From the NCBI GenBank assembly GCA_964035795.1, contig OZ038326.1:6623759-6687758 (forward strand): a stretch of DNA of 64,000 bases, given 5' to 3'. This DNA comes from Pterobdella sp. o SKG-2022. Lineage: Eukaryota > Annelida > Clitellata > Hirudinida > Piscicolidae. The position numbers and the translations under genes are program-made. The notes below the pieces were generated by a model, which saw only the letters and a list, made by a program, of their open reading frames with translations, made no database searches and was not told where the DNA came from. Positions 48,961-58,899 of the stretch are shown here, in pieces (the first letter of the stretch is position 1; each line of letters starts with the position of its first letter).

Positions 48961-50080
48961 TTTTTAAATGTTTTTCACTTCTTTTTTAATCCAATAAATG
49001 ATCAAAAATTTTAAAAGATAAAGCCTTTGAAAAATAATCTTTCTGGTTATATTTCCACACACGTCCAATTTTTGAACAGTTAAGATCCAAAAAATCACCT
49101 ATCCTTCTTAGTTACCTGAATAAAACATCATCATCATTATGTTCATCCCTCTTATGCCTGTCATTCCACACTCCCTCTTATATCACTACCTTATTTCTTG
49201 CCAAAGTATTCAGACTGACCCGGGTCCAAAAAGCGTCTAGAACAAGCTTGAAAAAACAGTCTTCCGTTTTAAAGGATAATGCTCCAAGTTAATAAAAATA
49301 CAGTTCTAGATCTTTTGCTAACATGAGTTTGATGAACTTAAAATATAATCAAAATATATAATAATATATAAAAAATCGACTATCATTTTTTATAAAACAT
49401 TTTCAAAAATAACTTTTTCGTGTCTTCTCTTTATAGTTCGTTTTACTGAGTTCATTAATTGGAGTATATAATCGTTAAACATGAATAATTTTGAAATTTT
49501 ATTTTATTTCAGAAGAGAGGTTAGTTATAATGTAAATTTCAATTTTTTACAATGTTGAAAAAGTTTTTTCATAATTTTAAAAATTTATAATTATTTTTGT
49601 TCATGAAACTCAGTTCACGATGTTTCGTTAAACACTCCGCAAAAACTTTAATTTATGACGTTTAATAACAAAAAAAATGAATAATAGTCGGTCTGAAAGT
49701 GAATTTCAATAAAGTAGGACAAGAATGGCAGTATTTGAACAAATGAATAATTAGAGACTCTGATAATTCACTTGTTAATACATGCAATGTTCCAAAAAAA
49801 TCATTTGTTGTCCTTTATTGAAGACGAAAATAAACATTATTGAGATAATTTTTGTCCATGAATCAAAAGTTTATAGGTAACTATCGGTTTTTTTGAAAAA
49901 GACAACAATTAGCATATTCGAAAAATATCCAGAAAGTAGACATTTTTTTTTTCAAAATCTGTATAAATTAATAGCTAAATAAACTTCAAATAACGCTGAA
50001 AAGCCGTTTTCAATAACAAAAAAACTCCCATCTTTATTTTTGTCCCACTTGGACTTAAGTACCACTTGAAAATTGAAAAT
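48961..50080. other. Spacer upstream of lipase D
   Basis: AT-rich. Nothing recognised until the conserved promoter-proximal region from about 50030. Confidence 0.45.
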
Positions 50081-50088
50081 GATTTGTC

Positions 50089-50098
50089 TATAAATAAG
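50089..50098 (+). promoter_or_regulatory. TATA box of lipase D
   Basis: TATAAATAAG in TTTGTCTATAAATAAGC, 72 bases before the ATG; shared GTCTATAAA with lipase B. Confidence 0.6.
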
Positions 50099-50160
50099 CG
50101 AAAAAATCATGTTCCATAAACTTTATTCTATTAAAACTACATTTTCTTCAAGATATCTGA

Positions 50161-53100
50161 ATGGACATTTCAAGCTGGGCGACTATTTTTTTATTTTTTG
50201 GTATTTCGAGAGCCTTTCTGTAAGATTTTATTTGATGTTCAAAATTTTAAAATACCTTTAATTGAAGTTTCAAATATAATGAATACATAATCAGATTAAA
50301 AAATAATTGATTTAAAATAATTCAGTTTTCAGAAAGAAGTTTGTTGTGAGTCAATAGACGAATGCTTCCAAAACTATTGGTTTCGAGCCAAACCAAGACC
50401 AACATGCCCAGAAGGGCCTGCAGAACCCAAGTACCATCTCTGGACTCGATCTCATCAGACCCAACCTGACATCTTCACTATCGACAGCGTACCCTTGGTA
50501 GTTCATTTTTATAAATCACATGGTATTCATCTACATACATATAACGTATAAACTAAATACAATGTTGGTAATAAAAAAATAATTTGCATTTAATTTTGAA
50601 CATGAAATTTTATAGTATGTTAACAATAGTTCTATTTGTCACAGGATAACTTCCATGACAGTGAGAAAGTCTATATCATAGCTCATGGTTGGACCAATAA
50701 AGTAGACTATGATTGGTTCCAAAATATGAAAGCCGAGTTTCTTAAGAAAGTAAGTTTATATGACCCGTATTTATAAAGTTTTTTAAAGGATTTTGAAATT
50801 TCAACTCTTGATTAAATGACTTACTTTCCTTGTATATTTCATATGAAGCTAGAGGGTAAATAGCAGTAGTAAGTGCATTCCATCTCCAGTTCGATGACAT
50901 ATCCTCGAACTATGAGTTTTTTCTCAACTTTCATGATAAAGTTATTTCTCATGTAATAACTATAAACAACCCACTGAATTTTTCACTTTTCCAAACTTTT
51001 ACTATTATTATGTAATGTAATGCAGTATTTATAAAAAGCTTTTACTTATAGATCAAAACGCTTTAAATTTAATGTAACGAAAACACACTGAAAAAAGTGC
51101 TTATTGTCGGCTCGCGCGGGAATGAACCCGGTAACTAGATAATTAGTGTAATGCCTTAAGCAACTGAGCTATACGGGCCGACAATTATATGTAGAAAAAA
51201 GATTTTTTCTATATTTCATGTTTTCAAACAATAGAAATTTCTATTGTATATTTTCGAACATATATCATGCTCATAGAAATCAACATCAACTCAAAAAACG
51301 TAGGAGGATGTTAATGTCATCATAGTAGACTGGTCTTATCTAGCCCGCCAAGTAAACTACCCACAAGCAGCTGCTGATACCGAGACTGTAGGAGCTCATA
51401 TTGCCAAAGTTGGTACTTTTGAAATATTGATATAAAAGCAGCAAACTTGAAAGCATTTTTCAAACTTAATTAGAATTAAAAATTTCCGTTATATTAATAT
51501 TTATCTGTGTTTCAACCAAAGATAAATAAAAAATTCCTAACACACTCATGTATAAAAATTTTTAGGTATTAAACAAGATAAAAGCTGTAAGAGACAATAA
51601 AGTATACGCCTGGTGTGTTGGATTGAGCCTTGGGGCCCATGTATGTGCTCAGTTTGGCCGTAGGACCCACCTTGACCGCATCACTGGTCAGTCACCTTCT
51701 AATACTTTTATTATTGTTTTAAACTTAAATGATTCAGATAATTTTTTTAATGAAAGTATTTTTCATTTCTTATTAAAATCTTAAAACCAAGCTCTATCGT
51801 GAGAATATTTTTTAGGATTAGTAATTATTTGAGAATAATATCTTCAATTGGTATACTATGGAGTGTTTTGTGTTTATGTATGTATGTATGTATGTCAGAC
51901 ATCCAGTTTGATTTTCAAAATCTCAACACGTCTAATTGGAGAAAATTGTCAAAAACCTTGTTAACAATTTTTATAAGTAATATTAGTTTTCAAGTTTTTG
52001 AGGATAATGAGCCTTGACAATTTCAGAAGTTAGACTAATCCAACCTGGAAGATTCACTCTCAATGATCTCAAGATGTCGATGTATTCTCTGATAGTTAAG
52101 CTTTGTGGTATGAAGGGTTTGGCGTAGCTGTGCTCATTTAGTACAAGATACAGTGTGTTTTATTTTTCAGCTCGTCAATGAGATTGATTACTATCGGTGT
52201 TCTTGCTTTTTTTCTGAATTTCTCATAGCCATCGTTGTCTTCAAAATAAAAGTCCATGGTTGTCTAAGCTGGAGTTTATCTTGGCAGTCTTAGAACATGT
52301 CAAAAAAATGCCCATCGATATAGCATTATATTCTTGCTTAGGGCATTTGTTTCCATTTTGACGTAGTTTCTCATTGGTGATTTTTTTTGGGTAGCTATTG
52401 TTTAATAATTCAAGTAGCTGTCTCATGAAAGGCATCTACTTTTTTCCATGTCGTGGTTAGCCCCCATATGTCAGCGTATTAGGTTAGTATAGACCAAACT
52501 AATGTTTCATGCATTTTTATTCTTGTCCTTTCGTTAATCTACCCACTTCACAGTTAGGTAAGTTTCCCAAAAACTGCAGTAGCGAGTGATTTGCGCTTTT
52601 GATAATTATCTTCGTCACCAAGTACACTGCCGAGTTTTTTTATTTTTTGCCAGTTTTTGATTTATACTCTCTTTATGGTTATAAGTTCTGTTTTGGCAAG
52701 ATTGGCTGTAAGGTTTTATTTTTGAAGTATATCATAGTCAGTTTACACATTTTTTAGCCTCTTGCTCATTAGAGAAAACAAAGAAACATCATCAGCATAG
52801 ATTACTTCCACCTCAGGTCAAATGGGTAGTTCGTTTTTGACTTTTTTAGGGCTGCTTTCAATAAATAGTGAGTATAACGGTACTCAAGAAGTTTTCCTGA
52901 AGACTCAATCTGGGTTTCGAATTTTTCTATAATGTCACAAAATCGTATATGAAGTTTCGTGTCTTGTAGTAGTGTGTTTCTGATTGCTGTCTTTTCAAGA
53001 AAACTCAGCAGCTTCCCTTGATTCACTGTGTCAAAAGCATTTGTCATGTTGAAATGAAATAGCCGTAAAATAGACGTAAAAAAGACGGGAAAAAACACGC

Positions 53101-55297
53101 TTGATAATGTAAGATACTCTTACAAAAAGCTTCGTGTATTCAGTTTCGCAATATACCATAGTGCTTCTTTCTATTTCATTTGTCATGTTCTTTATGTGCT
53201 TATTAAATTTTGAATCAAAGTAAAATTTTGGCAAAAGTGAATTTTTAGTAGAAGTAGTTTGTTGCATTCACTGCAATTTTAAACAAATTTTGAATTTCAG
53301 AAAAGACTCAAACCCGACCATCACGTGTGGGAACTAAAATGTCATTTGTCTGATTGGATAGTTTATATAAATGTTATAAAGTATATAAAAAATATTATTT
53401 AATTATTTATTTAAGTGTTAAAATCTAATCAAAACTATTTTTGAGTTAATGAAATCAAGTACTTGAGAAATTCTTCAGTGTAATACATAATTATTCGGTA
53501 TATTATAATTTTGATATCGTTGTTTTCAACGGCGGAAACTTGGTTAAGAAGGCAGAAATTGGCTTGAACCATTGTAAAATATCCATTCAGGTTTGGACCC
53601 AGCAGGACCTACGTTCAGAACGGACCCAGAAGATAAAAATTTTCAGTTAAATCGTATGTATTTTTTATATTAACTTTTCAACAAAACATCAAATTTTACC
53701 TAAAGTGTTACCATAAAACATTAGCAGCTAATGTAAGACCCTTCTTGCCGAAAACTATAGCTTGCTTCTCAATAATTGCATTTAATTTTTCAGTTTTGAT
53801 GTGTTATTGAAAAACGCTATTATTAAGCTCTATATATACAAAATGCATCCTCTATAAAGCTTCCCTTCATCTCACCTATAGTTGCGGGGCTTAACCACTC
53901 TATTTATCATATATCGCTTGTCTTGAAAAAATCTTCTGATCTTGCCTTATAAATAAAAATTTTTCGTTTAGTTATCACATTGAATTTTTTTTATTAATTT
54001 TTTTTTTGATTTTTGTACACACATTCCCTATGACTTTACTGCTCGTTTTTGTGAATTCTCAAACTGACTTCATGTTTTAAAATAAATAATTTTCTAATCC
54101 ATAAATTTTGTATTCAAAATCCACATTAGTTCTATTGAGGTCATTTTGAGTTTCAATCTGGCTTACTTGTAGTACTTCACGAAAAAATTCATGCCTCTCC
54201 AAAGCTTAATTCATTTATATTTCAACTCATATCGCACCACAAGCTTAATTTTCTGATCCAATCTTTTTATGTTTGCTTTTCAGTTTTTTTAAAATTTTTA
54301 TATTCACATGGAGTAGCGCCCTGTGAAGCCAATCAATTACGCAATCGAAACCTCAGTTAGGGGCGATTGAATGGTCGACTTACTTTTCAATTTTTTTCTT
54401 ATAGCTTAATTATCAACCCCACAGGATTGGACAAATCACACGCAGATTTTGTAGATGTGATTCATACTGACCCCATAATGGGCCTCAGTTCTGTGATTGG
54501 CCATGTGGACTTCTATCCAAACAAGGGATATTCTCAACCAATGTGTTCAAGTCAGTAGTGTTTTTAAATTTTTTAGGATCTATTTTCGAAATGAATGTAA
54601 CACACAAGCAAAAAATATATAGTACAGCTCAAATTATTTATACTCAAAATAATTTCATTTTTGTGGAATTTATTTCAACAAAAACTCTGAAACAGTTTTG
54701 AACCCAAAGTGCAGTCATGAGATTTCTATCGAATATTTCATAGCTTCGATCAACCACAGATGCTTCAAAGCCAAAAAGTGCCATCAAGTCGATGATTGGG
54801 TTGGGAAATTTTTTACATTATAAAAACGAAGCTCTATAAAACTATGGAACTAAAACAAGTATGAAAATTGAATAGCAAGCTTAAAAATGATGACGTAAAA
54901 TAGCCGGAAATCAATATAATAGAAACAAACACTAAGGTTTATTGAGAAACTTAGAACAACAAGATTTTCGTAAGAGTATCTTACATTATCTAGTGTGATT
55001 TTTACAAAAAGCTTTGTGTATTAAGTTTCTCAATAAGCCTTAGTGCTTTTTTCTATTATATAAGTTTGAAAATCAGATGAATCGTTCGAAAAAAAAAGTA
55101 ATTCTGGCTAAATTCAGTTTAGTTTTTGAATTATGCATTTTTTTGAAAACCGAGTTTATATAATGGATGAACTGCAGGAGAATTGTGAAGACTCTGAGCA
55201 GCAGATGGGATATTATGCAAGTTCAGCTCAAGAGGGCATCTTCTACCTCGAAACTTCCATCAAATACCCCTTTTGTCTTGAGATCCCAAATAAATAA
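50161..55297 (+). CDS. Lipase D: secreted pancreatic-lipase-family enzyme
   Basis: Nine exons: 50161-50219, 50326-50497, 50645-50749, 51304-51408, 51566-51686, 53591-53653, 54425-54550, 54696-54799, 55178-55297; 975 bases, 324 residues, phases consistent. Exon 1 is a signal peptide ([20 protein letters not shown]). HGW in exon 3; nucleophile in GLSLG, where the others have GFSLG; Asp in [17 protein letters not shown] and GHVDFYPN; His in [11 protein letters not shown]. Exon 6 has 21 extra bases ([10 protein letters not shown]), lengthening the loop after the catalytic Asp. The lid is very short. Exons 2 and 9 are close to those of B while exon 5 is clearly divergent. The introns are enlarged by a SINE (intron 3), an RTE-like LINE piece (intron 5) and a foldback hairpin (intron 8). 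Confidence 0.92.
51001..51181 (-). mobile_element. tRNA-derived SINE in lipase D intron 3
   Basis: On the minus strand: a tRNA-like head GGCCCGTATAGCTCAGTTGC with a B box GGGTTCATTCCCG, a short body with TGTTTTCGTTACATTA, and a tail AAGCTTTTTATAAATACTGC ending in an ATTAC repeat. Full-length and uninterrupted, unlike the copy at 29.7 kb. Confidence 0.88.
52030..53100 (-). mobile_element. RTE-like LINE fragment (reverse transcriptase) in lipase D intron 5
   Basis: The minus strand reads [40 protein letters not shown] and, near 52800-52740, [13 protein letters not shown], with the YADD box, followed by NLAKTEL. It parallels the fragment at 24190-25080. Broken by stops and shifts. It accounts for more than half of the 1.9-kb intron 5. 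Confidence 0.8.
53101..53180 (+). repeat. Single hairpin arm next to the LINE
   Basis: CTTGATAATGTAAGATACTC, TACAAAAAGCTTCGTGTATT and TAGTGCTTCTTTCTATT match the inner and right arm of the hairpin at 54915-55070. No opposite arm was found. Confidence 0.6.
54915..55070. repeat. Foldback hairpin in lipase D intron 8
   Basis: Arms TATAATAGAAACAAACACTA and TTATTGAGAAACTTA are inverted on the right as TTAAGTTTCTCAATAA and TTCTATTATA; between them lie TACAAAAAGCTTTG and TCTTACATTATC. The ends are TATA palindromes. Confidence 0.8.
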
Positions 55298-55559
55298 CAA
55301 CTAGACATTACCTAAAAAGCATTGAGTGCAAACTAAAATTTTCAAAGCAAAATGACTGATTTTTTGATAATGTAGTATCATTTTTTGATATATATAAATA
55401 TCCTAATATAACCATTATCAACTTTTTAAAGTTCATATACAACTTGTTTCATGCTTATATTCTTTTCAATACATTGCAAATTCAAAAGTTCATCGATTCG
55501 CAGTCGAATATGAATGAAATTATTTAGTTAAAATAAGTCAAAAAGCAATTTTATGTTTA

Positions 55560-56330
55560 CTATGTGAAATTCGAATTATTAAAAAGACCTACGTTGTCTC
55601 TAAAAACTAATCTGTTCACTAATTTGCCTGTGAATCCGCATGTGGCTGATCAGTCCTTCCCGCGCAAAAAAACCCGTTCCACAAGTTTGACACCAGTGAG
55701 TGAGAGGTCTGATTGGTGCACCTCTTCTAGTTTTTCTCCTATTAAATTTCTTTTTTGCAGCATTTCAATGGTTTGTTTCTGAAAAAACTGCCCCGTTAAG
55801 GATCCTTCTACGCTAGACGAACCTGTCAGAAGCAACTTATTTCCCGCTTGATGATTTCTACATTGAAGTATTTTTGAATTAGTATCAAAGATTCTTTATA
55901 CCAATTGTTTGGGTCGTTTATTAGATTATTTTTGAATAGACTGTGAAGAGTTGTTTGGAAATCTTATAGTACGCTATACAATAAAAATTACCAGACCATC
56001 GCATCTGTGCCTTGAAATCACCGTAACAACACTGTAAAGGTTTGCCCTTAATACATCATTGGCAGAAATCCTATCAGGCAAACATGTTTTGAGAATGCTG
56101 GAGATATCGGGTATGTTGTAGTTGACATCTGGGTTTCACAGCCATATTATAGTGTGGTCAATACAACGACCCCAGAGAATTGATCTTTCCGACAGTGGAA
56201 TTCTTCTCTATACCAAACATTTTTTCCAAGTTTTCAGAAGCGCAAATGGCCTTAGCAATTTGTGTTTTTTTCTGTCGCAGCAGAACCTAAACATACATAG
56301 CGACAACCTCACAAAAAGATATTAGATTGG
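55560..56330 (-). mobile_element. RTE-like LINE, C-terminal fragment with a C2H2 finger
   Basis: On the minus strand SERSILWGRCIDH is followed, across frame breaks, by IEMLQKRNLIGEKLEEVHQS and, near 55690-55620, CQTCGTGFFAREGLISHMRI, then H, a C-x2-C-x12-H-x3-H zinc finger. That order matches the C-terminal end of some RTE-like LINE proteins. Truncated and broken. It lies just downstream of lipase D. Confidence 0.65.
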
Positions 56331-56512
56331 ATGTGGATAAATCACAAAATAAATGGAAAAAATTAAAAATTGTTATCATTCAGTAAGTAATATTTTCTAA
56401 ATAAAGAATTTTCATAATTTATTTTGTGATTAATCGTCAACCAATTGAATATCTTTTTGTAAAGTTGTCGCTATGTGTGTTTCAGTTTTGGCGCGACAGA
56501 CGAAACACACGT
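56257..56512. repeat. Inverted repeat of about 90-base arms
   Basis: Left arm: TTGTGTTTT, TCTGTCGC, ACATAGCGACAACCTCACAA, AAAGATATT and ATCACAAAATAAAT; the right arm is the inverse with scattered changes. The middle (about 56355-56420) is AT-rich. One arm recurs at 15690. Confidence 0.75.
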
Positions 56513-57899
56513 TATTGAACACTCAGCCTTTCAAGATACCAAAGTGGCTTCCGTAGTTGCTAGTTTGGTGCGGGATGAGCTAATATTTTTTCCGTATTTT
56601 GATAGACTGTTTTTATCCTGTACTCTGATTGGTTCTTTGAAAGTTTTTAGCTAACAAACGTAGTTATTTTTATAAGTTTTATACTGCTTAATTCTTCAGA
56701 TTTATATTAATGTTTTTCAAATATAAAATTTCTACAAGCTTATATTTTGACGAGCAGTAGAAGGTAATGTCATTATTTTTTAGTAAGGAATGGTATAAGT
56801 AGCCATGAAGTTTTTCGGTCTTAATCATTGTTATCTTTATGTTTGTTTTTGTTTCTTATTTTTTAATTTGAAACATTATTCATTTTAACTCAATAATTTT
56901 TAGATGCAACAGATGAACAAGAAAAAATATTAATTTTAATAGCTTTATTGAAGATATTGATTAATTTTGTCGTTATCTTCATTAGAGATTTTGAAATCAA
57001 TCTTTCAATGTGAAATATCATTTTTTTTTGGTCCACTAATTATCGAAAACAACGTGAGAATGAAAAATGTAGGTTCGATTCATGAAAAAGGTGAGATTTT
57101 TGAAATGGCTTCTCTGTAGTTGGTTTTTTGCATCTGATGTTTTCAATTAATTAATTAAATAAAAAATTAATTCAAAAAAGAAAATTAATGGCTTTTAATT
57201 CAAACATTTTTCACTCCTTATTTATTAGTTATTTTTTGGTTGAACTATCTCCATCTATCTCCCAGAAACATCCATGTTTACACTTAGCATATGGTTTTTA
57301 ATATTTCATATAACTAAAGTTTTTTTTTGAAGTCATGATTCAATTTCAATTAATATTTATATAAAAGTACTCAAACAGAAATTAATTTCAAAAGTTGTTT
57401 TGCTTTGAAAACTGTTAATCTTTTAGTGGTTTTTCACCAAACTGCAGGTTAGTTTTATTTTTGAATTTTTAAAAAAGCTTTTTCAAATTTTTTGTATTAG
57501 CGGCTGTCTGCATCTTTTCCAGCAGGCACGTTTGCTTCAATGACAACTTTGTTCAACTGTCGGGTTGGTGGTATGCTTCATCTATATTTTCCATTTCAGT
57601 CTTTAACTTTGTAATGTCTTTTTCAGTTTTTTCTTTTCCACGTTTTTTGTTTTTGTTAGCTTTAGCTAAGTGTTGGTTGCAAAAAGTATAATTAGAGTTG
57701 GCATTATGCTTCATCTATTTCTTACTTGTTAGTATATTCTTTTTTTTTCATGGTTTTGCTCAGATTCATTGCTTTTTTTTCTTTTATTACTGCTTCTCTT
57801 AAAACCTGTTTGCAGTTTTGAACAATATTGAGCTTCGTTGAAACCTTTTTCTTCACTGGTTTTTGTCTTTTAGTTTTTTTTTTTAGCTTTAGCTGAATG

Positions 57900-58200
57900 A
57901 TGATCCATCGCACCTCACTAACTCCCGAGTTTTTATCGGAGGTATTCTATAGCAGTTGGGCTTTTTTCTCCGTATTTGTAAAGTTCGCACATTCCAGGTC
58001 TCAATACAAGTTCTGTGTTTAACATTTAGAATTCCACTCATCAAGATTCTAACGTTCTTTCGCCTTGGTTGAGATCCGTCATAAGTGGCACGTGTTTACT
58101 GTCGTCTTCTAAATGCCGATTAGATGTAAGGGTTTTCTTTCTGCGGTCTTTTTTCCGCGATCGGGTTGTTTGACCTTCTCCGAAAGGGTTGGTATCATGA
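57900..58200 (-). mobile_element. RTE-like LINE, 5' endonuclease start
   Basis: On the minus strand the frame reads IETWNVRTLQIRRKK, the start of an AP-endonuclease domain (TWNVRTL is the family's opening motif), and is preceded by a GC-richer leader. It breaks down after about 60 codons into AT-rich, Lys-coding sequence at 57500-57900. Confidence 0.65.
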
Positions 58201-58230
58201 GGAGTTGAAAACTTTATAACATATGAAATA

Positions 58231-58422
58231 ATGAATATAATTTTAGAACACTAGTAAGTTTATTAAGATACGAAGCTTTTCGTTAACAACGTAACATTTT
58301 CAATTATGAGAAAGCGTTTTATTGATATCAATAAAACGCTTTCTCATAATTGAAAATGTTACGTTGTTAACGAAAAGCTTCGTATCTTAATAAACTTACT
58401 AGTGTTCTGAAATTATATTCAT
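58231..58422. repeat. 192-bp near-perfect palindrome
   Basis: Two 96-base arms meet with no spacer at ATTGATATCAAT (centre 58326/58327) and differ at one position (TTTTAGAAC against the inverse of GTTCTGAAA). Each arm holds AAGATACGAAGCTTTTCGTT, AACGTAACATTTTCAATTAT and GAGAAAGCG. Followed by TTTGGCTTTTGGAAAAAATC, also found after the hairpin at 47149. Confidence 0.95.
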
Positions 58423-58734
58423 TTTACGGTTTGGCTTTTGAAAAAATCATACGAAATAAAATAACAACTTTTATATTAATCTGATGGGTTATAAAATTAT
58501 TTATTTTGAATGGTATTATTTCAAGTAAAAACAAAGAAAGAAATCTCTTCGTAAATTTAGGATGACAAAAGAATATTTATTCACAAAATTTCTCTCATGA
58601 GGGTGACGTGAATGCATTTAAGTATGTTACAAAAAATGAAGACATCAAAAAATATATAATTAAAATAAATGTTTTGAAAACAAATTTTAAATGAGAAAAT
58701 GAAATGTTAAAATATTTAACTAATTTTTTACTCA

Positions 58735-58890
58735 ATAACTTTTTTCGCTAATGTTTTATGATAAGGCTAAACTTATCGAATGTTATAGCTATTTATTTTG
58801 CTCAATAAACTTACTAAAATTCTTCCATAACTTGACGTGAAAAACTTGTCAAATATTATTTATAAGTAAATTTAAAATGTCTCTAAAGAA
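58735..58890. repeat. Dispersed repeat (copy 3)
   Basis: TTCGCTAATGTTTTATGATA followed by AGGCTAAACTTATCG and, 90 bases later, AAAATGTCTCTAAA; matches the copies near 44.5 and 45.6 kb. Confidence 0.55.
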
Positions 58891-58899
58891 TCATATAAA

